DNA from: Spartobacteria bacterium
GTDB taxonomy: Bacteria; Verrucomicrobiota; Verrucomicrobiia; Chthoniobacterales; UBA10450
Assembly: GCA_021324035.1 (NCBI GenBank)
Contig: JAJPJU010000030.1
Location: forward strand, 1 to 7,281
Reading direction: 5' to 3'
Length of the DNA stretch: 7,281 nt
Position 1 is the first letter of the stretch, and each line of letters opens with the position of its first letter. Below, piece by piece: positions 1 through 6,007 of the stretch. The notes below the pieces were generated by a model. The model was not told the origin of the DNA, did not search any database, and saw only the letters and a program-made list of their open reading frames with translations. The translations under genes and the position numbers were made by a program.

Positions 1-1
1 A

Positions 2-757
2 CTACCCCATATAATATCCGCCGTTTACGTTAAGCACGTGACCGGTGATGTAGCTCGCCATCGGCGAGGCGAGAAACAAAGCGGCATCGACAATTTCGTG
101 AACGTCCCCGAGCCGTCCGAGCGGAATTTGTTTTTTAAAATTCTCGGTGACTTCATCCGGCATCCCTTTGCTCATGCCGACATCGATGAAGCCGGGGGCA
201 ATTGCGTTGACGGTAATATTTTGTCGAGAAAGCTCGCGCGCGGAAACTTTGGTCAGGGCGATGATTGCGGCTTTGCTCGATGAATAATTCGCCTGACCGA
301 AGAGCCCCATTTCGCCGCTAACCGACGACATATTGATCACGCGTCCGCCATTTCGCAAAACCGCCATCGCCTTCTGGGTGACGTTAAATGTGCCGGTGAG
401 ATTTACTCGAATGATGCTCTCAAATTCATCCAGGGTCATTTTCTTCATCGTTCGATCGCGGATGATTCCGGAGTTGTTAACCAGAATGTCCAGTCCGCCG
501 CATTTTTCCTGGATTTGTTTCATCATCGCTTCGACCTCGCCCGACTTCGTCACATCGCAATCGATCAGGAGTGGCTCCTTCAATTCTTTGGCCACAGTTT
601 CGGCGTCGGCTTTGTTTTGGCCCTGCGGATCGGTGAAATAGTTCACCACGCATTTCGCCCCGCGTTTGCCGAAAGCCTTGATCATTTCCGCGCCGATGCC
701 GCGCGAGCTGCCGGTTACAAGGACAACTTTTCCGGTGAAATCGAGCAGGTCGTTCAT
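2..757 (-). CDS. short-chain dehydrogenase, 3-oxoacyl-ACP / acetoacetyl-CoA reductase type (FabG/PhaB-like)
   Basis: A complete 251-residue classical SDR, expected to be cytosolic and to reduce a 3-oxoacyl-ACP or 3-oxoacyl-CoA with NAD(P)H. The Rossmann nucleotide motif TGSSRGIG is at residues 15-22, a conserved Asp at 68, NNSG (usually NNAG) at 94-97, and the catalytic tetrad is N119, S145, Y158, K162 (YSSSK). The C-terminus NVNGGYYMG resembles both FabG (NGGMYM) and PhaB (NGGLHMG), so ACP versus CoA substrate cannot be decided here. The frame is open further upstream to 886, but SDR homology begins at the ATG at 755-757, and that ATG overlaps the stop of the upstream membrane-protein gene (ATGA). 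I chose it for both reasons. There is no clear Shine-Dalgarno sequence, which fits translational coupling. The family call is firm; the exact substrate is not. Confidence 0.93.
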   Translation of the reverse strand: MNDLLDFTGKVVLVTGSSRGIGAEMIKAFGKRGAKCVVNYFTDPQGQNKADAETVAKELKEPLLIDCDVTKSGEVEAMMKQIQEKCGGLDILVNNSGIIRDRTMKKMTLDEFESIIRVNLTGTFNVTQKAMAVLRNGGRVINMSSVSGEMGLFGQANYSSSKAAIIALTKVSARELSRQNITVNAIAPGFIDVGMSKGMPDEVTENFKKQIPLGRLGDVHEIVDAALFLASPMASYITGHVLNVNGGYYMG

Positions 758-1215
758 GGTTTGGAATATCGTCGCACGATCAAGGCTGTTGGCAGCCCGA
801 TCAAAGATATGTGCACCAGGACGGCGGTCACATCGCGGATTAACGAAGGGTGTGCACTTGGAAAAACAAGCCGGATCACAATCCAATACATGAAAAGATA
901 GACCGCGATCCCGTAAAGAATCCCGGAAACGACCGCGTGCTCGGTCAGAAAATTAATTCGGCGACTGGCCAGATAAAAAATCATTACGACTGTAAATGCG
1001 ATCAGGAAGTGGATGGCCAGACCGCACGCCGCAGTTGCGAGCCCGCCCTGGAAAGATCGAGCGCCGATCAAGCCGCTGGTAATTCCCTGCAACATTCGCA
1101 TGGAGCCGGTCCCTCTGATCGCTGCGATTACAAATGCGGAGGTGATGTCGAGTATGCCCACCACGGACCCGGCCACTACGATGCCAATTTTACCCGTGAA
1201 ATCGCGACCTGACAT
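754..1215 (-). CDS. uncharacterised four-helix integral membrane protein
   Basis: A 153-residue hydrophobic protein with about four predicted membrane segments (roughly residues 9-33, 57-83, 93-118 and 128-148) and a short basic tail, RRYSKP. Conserved-looking features are G-x-L/I-D near residue 22 in the first helix, a loop reading RMLQGITSGLIGARSFQGG (40-58), a small-residue-rich second helix containing IHF, and LYGIAVYLFMYW (100-111). I recognise this pattern as a widespread family of small bacterial membrane proteins with no established function that I know of, so I assign none. It is the promoter-proximal gene of a two-gene minus-strand operon, and its stop overlaps the dehydrogenase start by ATGA. 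The start codon lies 3 nt from the edge of an inverted repeat and has no visible Shine-Dalgarno sequence. It is clearly a real gene: coherent membrane topology, operon overlap, and no better frame. Confidence 0.85.
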   Translation of the reverse strand: MSGRDFTGKIGIVVAGSVVGILDITSAFVIAAIRGTGSMRMLQGITSGLIGARSFQGGLATAACGLAIHFLIAFTVVMIFYLASRRINFLTEHAVVSGILYGIAVYLFMYWIVIRLVFPSAHPSLIRDVTAVLVHISLIGLPTALIVRRYSKP

Positions 1216-1218
1216 TGC

Positions 1219-1300
1219 TAGACAGGATTTACAGGATTAACGAGATTTCAAAAGAAGAAAGCTATTTGGGAAATCCATAAAATCCTGTTAATCCTGTCTA
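1219..1300. repeat. palindromic intergenic repeat, copy 1 (ACAGGATT family), between divergent genes
   Basis: An imperfect inverted repeat fills nearly the whole 89-nt divergent intergenic region. The left arm (1219-1239) and the reverse complement of the right arm (1280-1300) match at 19 of 21 positions. Each arm carries a tandem pair of the ACAGGATT unit. A weaker inner match (GATTTC near 1244-1249) could extend the stem. The outer edges end in CCTGTCTA, 3 nt before the minus-strand ATG and 4 nt before the plus-strand ATG, so any promoter and 5' leader for either operon must lie within or overlap this element. A second, related copy lies at 4293-4361. It encodes no transposase and I see no target-site duplication. 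Confidence 0.85.
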
Positions 1301-1304
1301 ATTC

Positions 1305-2480
1305 ATGGCTGCACCAATTCGAGTTTTAACCGCCGTCCCGATTTGTGACGGGCACGACAGCGCGATCAATACAATCAATCTCGAGTTCATCCGGCACGGA
1401 ATAGAGGTCGTCTATCTGGGATTTCATCGTTACGTGGGCGACATTGTGCGAGCTGCGATCCAGGAGGATGTGGCGGCAGTCGGAATTTCCAGTTACAACG
1501 GTGGCCACATCGAGTTTTTCGCCGAAGTCGTCAAGCAATTGAAGCGGAAGGGGGCCGGCGACATCAAGGTTTTCGGCGGTGGCGGCGGCACGATCACGCA
1601 TGACGATGCCCGGGAAATGAAACAGAAAGGCGTCGACCAGATTTTCTTCGCCGGAACCTCGCTCGCCGAGATGGCGAAATTCGTTCACGATCGCTATGGC
1701 AAGCCTCGCGGGAAAAGAGTTAAGCCCAAATCAGCAGACCAGGAACTGGCGCATAGGCTGACGGCGATTGAAGACGGATTTCAAGACGGAAAACGCCGAA
1801 CATCCAACGCCGAACGTTCAACCTCCAAGTCAGAAAAAAGACATCAAACTTCAAACATTAAGCATCAAACATCGGTTATCGGATTTACCGGTCCGGGCGG
1901 GGCAGGGAAGACAACATTGATTGATGAGCTTGTCCTGCGTTTCCTGAATCACAATTCGCGATCACGTATCGCCATTTTGTCGCACGATCCAAGTGTGATC
2001 GGAGAGGGGGCGTTGTTAGGCGACCGGGCCACAATGATTAATTCGCAGGATGACCGCGTGTTCATGAGAAGCATGGCGACGCGCGGACAGGCCGGGGGTT
2101 TATCGCCGGCGACAGAGAGTTGTTTGAATCTCCTGGCCCATTCTGGGTTCGACTATGTCATTATCGAGACAGTCGGCACCGGCCAGGAAGCGTTGCCGTT
2201 CCGCAATCAGCTTGTCGATCAAACGATTTTGGTAATGAATCCCGATTACGGCGCGCGGCTGCAATTGCAGAAGATTGTCATGCTTGATGTCGCCGACATC
2301 GTGGTGGTGAACAAAACCGATCTCGAGCGCGCGAAAGCAGCTCTCTCCGAAATCGAACACCGGCTTACCCAAAACAAGCGCAAACAGCAAATCGTGGCGA
2401 CTGTCGCAAAACGGCATCGTGATCGTGGCGTAGATGAACTTTTCGAATTAATTACGAGCAAAACCGGAGGAAAATCATGA
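1305..2480 (+). CDS. acyl-CoA mutase small subunit: B12-binding domain fused to MeaB/IcmF-type GTPase
   Basis: A 391-residue protein corresponding to the N-terminal part of IcmF. Residues 1-135 form a cobalamin-binding domain. DGHD is at 15-18, with H17 the expected lower axial cobalt ligand; the Gly that usually closes DxHxxG is Ala here. SYNGGH is at 63-68 and GGGGG at 91-95. Residues 164-192 are a repeat-derived linker. Residues 193-385 are a SIMIBI-class GTPase: Walker A GPGGAGKT (196-203), DPS (228-230), GALLGDR (235-241), ETVGTGQ (288-294) and NKTD (336-339). In this family the GTPase gates cofactor loading and protects the mutase. The TGA overlaps the ATG of the large subunit (ATGA, 2477-2480), so the two should be made together and act as one enzyme. 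No Shine-Dalgarno sequence precedes the ATG, which sits 4 nt from repeat copy 1. Domain calls are firm; the two-chain enzyme is inferred. Confidence 0.93.
   Translation: MAAPIRVLTAVPICDGHDSAINTINLEFIRHGIEVVYLGFHRYVGDIVRAAIQEDVAAVGISSYNGGHIEFFAEVVKQLKRKGAGDIKVFGGGGGTITHDDAREMKQKGVDQIFFAGTSLAEMAKFVHDRYGKPRGKRVKPKSADQELAHRLTAIEDGFQDGKRRTSNAERSTSKSEKRHQTSNIKHQTSVIGFTGPGGAGKTTLIDELVLRFLNHNSRSRIAILSHDPSVIGEGALLGDRATMINSQDDRVFMRSMATRGQAGGLSPATESCLNLLAHSGFDYVIIETVGTGQEALPFRNQLVDQTILVMNPDYGARLQLQKIVMLDVADIVVVNKTDLERAKAALSEIEHRLTQNKRKQQIVATVAKRHRDRGVDELFELITSKTGGKS
1794..1876 (+). repeat. degenerate heptanucleotide tandem repeat inside coding sequence
   Basis: About a dozen 7-nt units of the form C-N-N-(C/G)-A-A or C-N-T-C-A-A-A run through this stretch: CGCCGAA, CATCCAA, CGCCGAA, CGTTCAA, CCTCCAA, then after a degenerate, slightly slipped zone CATCAAA, CTTCAAA, CATTAAG, CATCAAA. 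Because three units equal seven codons, the frame is preserved and the protein shows a 7-residue echo: RRTSNAE/RSTSKSE (164-177) and HQTSNIK/HQTSVIG (180-193). The stretch is richer in A and poorer in G than the flanking coding DNA. It lies exactly between the B12-binding and GTPase domains. Similar heptad repeats are, as I recall, usually intergenic in Verrucomicrobiota. Confidence 0.8.
2466..2470 (+). promoter_or_regulatory. strong Shine-Dalgarno site for the mutase large subunit
   Basis: GGAGG followed by a 6-nt spacer precedes the ATG at 2477. It is the only strong Shine-Dalgarno sequence I see before any gene in the window, and it lies within the last codons of the upstream gene. It fixes the start of the 604-residue subunit and argues that the split between the two mutase proteins is genuine rather than a sequencing frameshift. 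Confidence 0.8.
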
Positions 2481-4291
2481 GCAAGCTCGGAGCAGTCGTT
2501 GAAGCCGTCGAGAAGAGGGAGAAATTCGTGCTGGAGCAGGTCCAGCGGGCGCGGACGGACCAGCAATTCGCCCAGCAGGTGATGGATCGCTGGAACAAGA
2601 TCAAGTCCGAGATTCCGGTTTCGAAAACGCCGACCGGATTGCCGCTGCCACGGCTGGCCCTGCCTGAGCTCGATGAGGCGGGAGAAATCGCGCGATACCT
2701 TTTTGGAGACGGACTGCCGGGAGAGTTTCCTTTTTTGAATGGCGCGTATCGCGAGATGTATCTGGAGCCGCTGCGTCAGGCGGAAGTTCAGGACAAAAAA
2801 TCCGGCTCGCCCAACGGGTCTAATGGCAAGAAGAACGGTGCCCGGCCGCCGGAAGAACCGACGCGATTATTTTCAGGCCTGATGCTGGCCGAGGATACGA
2901 ATAAACGTTTTCATTTCCTGAGCGCGCATCAGCGCTCAAAACGTCTCAGCACCGCGTTCGACGGTCCGACACTTTACGGGATCGATTCCGATGCCGACGG
3001 CGTGTTCGGCAAAATTGGGGAAGGCGGAGTCGCGGTCGACACCGTTGAGGACATGGTCCGGCTCTACGACGGATTCGAAATAGGCTCGCCGGATTTTTCC
3101 GCGTCCATGACGATCAGCGGTCCGGCGCCGATCATTATGGCCATGTACATTGCTGCGGCCAAACGGCGCTTCGGTCCGGGCGTTGTTGCGAATTTGCGCG
3201 GCACGATCCAGGCCGACATTTTCAAGGAAGTGCAGGCGCAAAACGAAACGATTTTCCCGATTGAAGCGTCGTTGCGGTTCCTCCTCGACATGATCGAGTG
3301 GACGAGCCAGAACATGCCGCGCTGGTATCCGGTTTCGATTAGTGGTTACCACATCGGCGAAGCGGGATCGACGCCGGTCCAACAAGCCGCTTACACGCTT
3401 TCGAACGGATTCGCCTATGTCGAAATGTTGATGGCGCGCGGCGCCGACGTGAACGTCTTCGGTCCGAGGCTGTCGTTCTTTCTCGATTGCGGTCTCGATG
3501 CCGAGTACATCGCGCTCTCGCGGGTTTCGCGAAAAATCTGGGCGATCGGCATGCGGGAGGTTTTTGGGGCCGACCGGCGCGCGCAGATGTTCAAGCTTCA
3601 TACCCAAACCAGCGGCCGGTCGCTGATTGCGGCCGAGTTCAAGAATAACCTGACCAGGACTGCGGCGGAGTTGATGCTGGCTTACATGAACGGGACGAAT
3701 TCGTGTCATTCGAACAGCGCAGACGAGCCGTTCACGACGCCGAGCGAGGAATGGATCCGTCTCGCCGCGCACGGGCAGGCGATCCTGCTCGAAGAATCCG
3801 GAATCTTCAAACATACGATGAACATGCTGACCGGTTCGCCGGGGATGAAAGCGGTGGAACGGGCGGTGGAGACAGCGATTCTCGACGAGTTCCGCGAGAT
3901 CGAGTCGTTAGGCGGAGTGATGGGCGCGGTGGAGAATCGCTATCAGCGCAGCCAGATCCAAAATGCGGCCCACCGTTACGAACAGCAAATCTACGACGGC
4001 ACCCGACCGATCGTGGGATTGAACCGCTACCGGAACGCCGCCGAGGAGATGCCCGAGATCGAGCTGGCGCGAACGTCGCGGGCAAAGCAGAAACTGCAAG
4101 TTGATCGCCTGATGAAATTCAAAAAGAAAAACGCGGGCAAGGCCAAGGGCGCACTCGATAAACTGGTCAAAGTTGTGGAACGGGGCGAGAACTGTTTCCC
4201 AGCGCTGCTCGAGGCAGCGGAAGTTTGCTCGTTAGGTCAAATCACTGGTCGATTGCAGGAAGTGGTCGGTCATTTTCGGCCAATGGTCTGA
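2477..4291 (+). CDS. adenosylcobalamin-dependent acyl-CoA mutase large subunit (IcmF/isobutyryl-CoA mutase type)
   Basis: A 604-residue substrate-binding subunit with the B12-dependent mutase TIM barrel. It catalyses a carbon-skeleton rearrangement of an acyl-CoA by a radical mechanism, with the cofactor supplied by the upstream B12/GTPase protein. Residues 1-50 are helical and charged, like the C-terminal part of the IcmF linker. Residues 51-100 match the IcmF segment leading to the barrel (LPRLALP, then LPGEFPF). RLSTAFDGPTLYG (156-168) carries F161, and GTIQAD (242-247) is followed by AQN with Q255. These two positions are Tyr/Arg in methylmalonyl-CoA mutase and Phe/Gln in isobutyryl-CoA mutases. 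YHIGEAG (291-297) contains the conserved His (H292). TSGRSL (378-383), a TTPSEE segment (420-425) and the C-terminal CSLGQIT (584-590) are also IcmF-like. A Gly/Ser/Asn/Lys-rich insert occupies 103-126. There is no B12 domain in this chain. Generic annotation would call it methylmalonyl-CoA mutase, which I think is the wrong substrate. Confidence 0.92.
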   Translation: MSKLGAVVEAVEKREKFVLEQVQRARTDQQFAQQVMDRWNKIKSEIPVSKTPTGLPLPRLALPELDEAGEIARYLFGDGLPGEFPFLNGAYREMYLEPLRQAEVQDKKSGSPNGSNGKKNGARPPEEPTRLFSGLMLAEDTNKRFHFLSAHQRSKRLSTAFDGPTLYGIDSDADGVFGKIGEGGVAVDTVEDMVRLYDGFEIGSPDFSASMTISGPAPIIMAMYIAAAKRRFGPGVVANLRGTIQADIFKEVQAQNETIFPIEASLRFLLDMIEWTSQNMPRWYPVSISGYHIGEAGSTPVQQAAYTLSNGFAYVEMLMARGADVNVFGPRLSFFLDCGLDAEYIALSRVSRKIWAIGMREVFGADRRAQMFKLHTQTSGRSLIAAEFKNNLTRTAAELMLAYMNGTNSCHSNSADEPFTTPSEEWIRLAAHGQAILLEESGIFKHTMNMLTGSPGMKAVERAVETAILDEFREIESLGGVMGAVENRYQRSQIQNAAHRYEQQIYDGTRPIVGLNRYRNAAEEMPEIELARTSRAKQKLQVDRLMKFKKKNAGKAKGALDKLVKVVERGENCFPALLEAAEVCSLGQITGRLQEVVGHFRPMV

Positions 4292-4292
4292 A

Positions 4293-4361
4293 AGACAGGA
4301 TTAACAGGATTAAACTCGATTTTGGAAAGACGCGTCCTGGTAACCGGGTAAATCCTGTCTA
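4293..4361. repeat. palindromic intergenic repeat, copy 2 (ACAGGATT family)
   Basis: The left arm (4293-4312) has two tandem ACAGGATT units and is nearly the same sequence as the arms of copy 1. The right arm is decayed: AAATCCTGTCTA (4350-4361) is intact, but the second unit has become a TCCTGGTAACCGG-like sequence. It begins right after the mutase stop codon and ends 5 nt before the transporter ATG, filling the gap between the two genes. It could form a hairpin in the transcript, but no T-tract follows, so I do not call it a terminator. Confidence 0.8.
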
Positions 4362-4366
4362 GTTCA

Positions 4367-5647
4367 ATGTCTTCGTTGCAATCAGGCGAATCTGCGCGCA
4401 GTCGAATTGCCCGGCGGCTGCTGCCGTTTCTTTTCCTGCTTTACGTCGCGAATTACCTGGATCGCACCAACATCGCTTACGCGACGCTAGGAATGAAAGG
4501 CGATCTCGGCCTGACCGATTCGGTATTCGGCACTGCGAGCGGGATCTTCTTCATCGGTTACTTCGCGCTGCAAATTCCGGGAGCATTGCTGGTCGAGCGC
4601 TGGAGCGCGCGGTGGTTGTTGTCGCTGACCTTGATTACGTGGGGCGGGCTGACCACGCTGACCGCTTTCGTGCACAGCGCGCATCAACTTTACGGCGCGC
4701 GGTTTCTGTTGGGCGCGGCGGAGGCCGGATTTTTCCCCGGCGTAATCGTTTATCTGTCACACTGGTTTACGAAGCAGGACCGCGGCAAGGCGATCGCGCG
4801 ATTTATGGCGGCGATTCCAATCGGTTTCATGATTGGCGGGCCGGTCGCGGGAAGCATTCTGACAGTCCATTGGATGAATCTTGCTGGGTGGCGCTGGCTT
4901 TTTTTGATGGAAGGCGCGCCCGCGATCGTTTTTGGCATGGCGACGATTTTTTATCTGCCGGACCGGCCTAACCACGCACGTTGGCTATCGACAACAGAGC
5001 GGGATTGGATCAATGCGCGACTAGCCGATGAACGCGCCGCGAAGGCCCACATCGAGCGAGTGTCAGTGTGGCATGCATTGCGCCACCCCGCGGTGTTGAT
5101 ACTGACGACTGCGCTGTTCTTCACTTACGTCAGCGGATATATATTTTATTTTTGGTTCCCGACGATACTGCAACGGCTCACCGGATGGACAGACGTGCGA
5201 CTGATCGGCTGGGTCGGCGCGATTCCGTTCGCCGTAGCAACGATCGCTCTGCTTTTTGTCGGTTGGAATTCGGATCGCATGCACGAGCGACGATGGCATT
5301 TTGCGGTTCCGCAAATTGCCGCGGTTGGTGCGCTCATAGCGTGGATTGTTCTTCCGCATTCCAACGCGCTGCTCGTCCTGGTGTGCTGCATCCTCGCCAT
5401 CGGAACGATTGCCTATTTCCCGGCCTTCTTTGCCCTGCCTTCGGAATTCCTGACCAGCGCAGCCGCGGCTGCGGCGGTGGGATTCATCAATTGCACCGCC
5501 AGCATCGGCGGATATGTGGGTCCGAAAATCTTCGGCGAACTTAGTCAACGAACCGGTTCATTTAACACCGGCTTTGTGGTCATGATCGCATGCTGGATCA
5601 TCGGATCAGTGCTAGTGCTGGTTTGTCCGCGCGACAAAACGGCGTGA
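4367..5647 (+). CDS. MFS transporter, anion:cation symporter (ACS) family
   Basis: A 426-residue inner-membrane protein with the usual 12-helix MFS layout: six hydrophobic segments up to about residue 197, a polar central loop (198-238), then six more. The first-helix signature NYLDRTNIAYA (29-39) and GAAEAGFFPGVIVYLSHWF (116-134) are characteristic of the ACS family, which imports organic anions such as tartrate, hexuronates, galactonate or aromatic acids with protons. The GDRWSxR-like loop after helix 2 reads VERWSAR (76-82). The substrate cannot be read from the sequence. It may be cotranscribed with the mutase genes across the 75-nt repeat, or the repeat may separate them. The start is the ATG 5 nt after the repeat, with no Shine-Dalgarno sequence; homology begins near residue 13, so this start is reasonable. 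Its TGA overlaps the start of the next gene. Confidence 0.93.
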   Translation: MSSLQSGESARSRIARRLLPFLFLLYVANYLDRTNIAYATLGMKGDLGLTDSVFGTASGIFFIGYFALQIPGALLVERWSARWLLSLTLITWGGLTTLTAFVHSAHQLYGARFLLGAAEAGFFPGVIVYLSHWFTKQDRGKAIARFMAAIPIGFMIGGPVAGSILTVHWMNLAGWRWLFLMEGAPAIVFGMATIFYLPDRPNHARWLSTTERDWINARLADERAAKAHIERVSVWHALRHPAVLILTTALFFTYVSGYIFYFWFPTILQRLTGWTDVRLIGWVGAIPFAVATIALLFVGWNSDRMHERRWHFAVPQIAAVGALIAWIVLPHSNALLVLVCCILAIGTIAYFPAFFALPSEFLTSAAAAAAVGFINCTASIGGYVGPKIFGELSQRTGSFNTGFVVMIACWIIGSVLVLVCPRDKTA

Positions 5648-5982
5648 CGCGCATAATCCATAGTGTCGAAGTCAGCGGCGTCGATGTCGACGCCGAAACG
5701 AGATGTGCGCATTACCACGGGCCTAACGACACCGTGGCGATCAAGTTTGCTTGCTGCAAAAAACATTTTTCCTGTCACCTTTGCCATCAAGAACTAGCGG
5801 AGCATCAGCCGGCCGTGTGGCCGACAAATAAATTGAGCGAATTGGCTGTGCTTTGCGGACGATGTGGGCATCAGATGCGCGCGCGAGAATATCTTAACGC
5901 TGCTTCAATCTGTCCGAGCTGCGGCCAATCATTCAATCACGGTTGCGCTGCGCACGCACATTATTATTTCGCAGTTGGATAA
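5644..5982 (+). CDS. CHY-type zinc-finger protein
   Basis: A small cytosolic protein of 112 residues when started at the GTG at 5644-5646. That codon overlaps the transporter stop as GTGA, and conserved sequence begins only 8 residues later. A longer ATG start at 5590 would run 58 nt into the transporter gene and add unrelated residues. The metal ligands follow the CHY pattern: C21-x-H23-Y24, CC at 37-38, CxxCH at 44-48, H54, CxxC at 71-74, CxxC at 90-93, then GC at 100-101 and H104. This would bind about three zinc ions. The family is best known from eukaryotic ubiquitin ligases and the mitochondrial protein Hot13. Single-domain bacterial members have no settled role that I know of. The coupling to a transporter gene is visible; its meaning is not. 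The family call is confident and the start is fairly sure. Confidence 0.88.
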   Translation: MTRIIHSVEVSGVDVDAETRCAHYHGPNDTVAIKFACCKKHFSCHLCHQELAEHQPAVWPTNKLSELAVLCGRCGHQMRAREYLNAASICPSCGQSFNHGCAAHAHYYFAVG

Positions 5983-5987
5983 GTTCG

Positions 5988-6007
5988 CGCGCTATTTCTT
6001 AAGCGCG
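5988..6007. terminator. possible hairpin between convergent genes
   Basis: A perfect 6-bp GC-rich stem, CGCGCT (5988-5993) with AGCGCG (6002-6007), encloses an 8-nt loop. It lies just after the CHY gene's stop and over the last codons and stop of the convergent CoA-transferase gene. It is symmetric and well placed for a bidirectional terminator. It lacks a T-tract on either strand and is short, so support is weak. Confidence 0.25.

Noticed and set aside
758..886. N-terminal extension of the dehydrogenase to an ATG at 886
   Set aside because: The 43 extra residues have no SDR character and lie inside the membrane-protein gene; the ATG at 757 sits at the normal SDR start and makes an ATGA overlap.
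1255..1283. A sigma-70 promoter for the mutase operon using TAAAAT (1278-1283) as the -10 box
   Set aside because: The sequence 17 nt upstream (AAGAAA) does not resemble a -35 box, and copy 2 of the repeat has no equivalent pair; not supported enough to annotate.
1219..1300. Palindromic repeats as a transposon end, MITE or CRISPR
   Set aside because: No target-site duplication, transposase or repeat-spacer regularity is visible; only two diverged copies occur here.
2470..2485. Mutase split as a sequencing frameshift
   Set aside because: A GGAGG ribosome binding site at correct spacing, an ATGA overlap and a natural-looking GTPase C-terminus favour two real genes, although raw reads were not available.
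2936..3814. Long minus-strand open frame (292 aa) opposite the mutase gene
   Set aside because: It is rich in Arg and His with no recognisable domain and is the antisense shadow of a strongly conserved coding sequence.
3703..4104. Plus-strand open frame of 133 aa inside the mutase gene
   Set aside because: An out-of-frame shadow, very rich in Arg, Gly and Asp; the mutase frame is conserved throughout this stretch.
5063..5548. Overlapping open frames on both strands inside the transporter gene
   Set aside because: Low-complexity Arg-rich translations with no domain; the ACS transporter frame is continuous here.
5590..5643. ATG start for the CHY zinc-finger gene at 5590
   Set aside because: It would overlap the transporter by 58 nt and add 18 residues not seen in the family; the in-frame GTG at 5644 gives a normal length and a GTGA junction.
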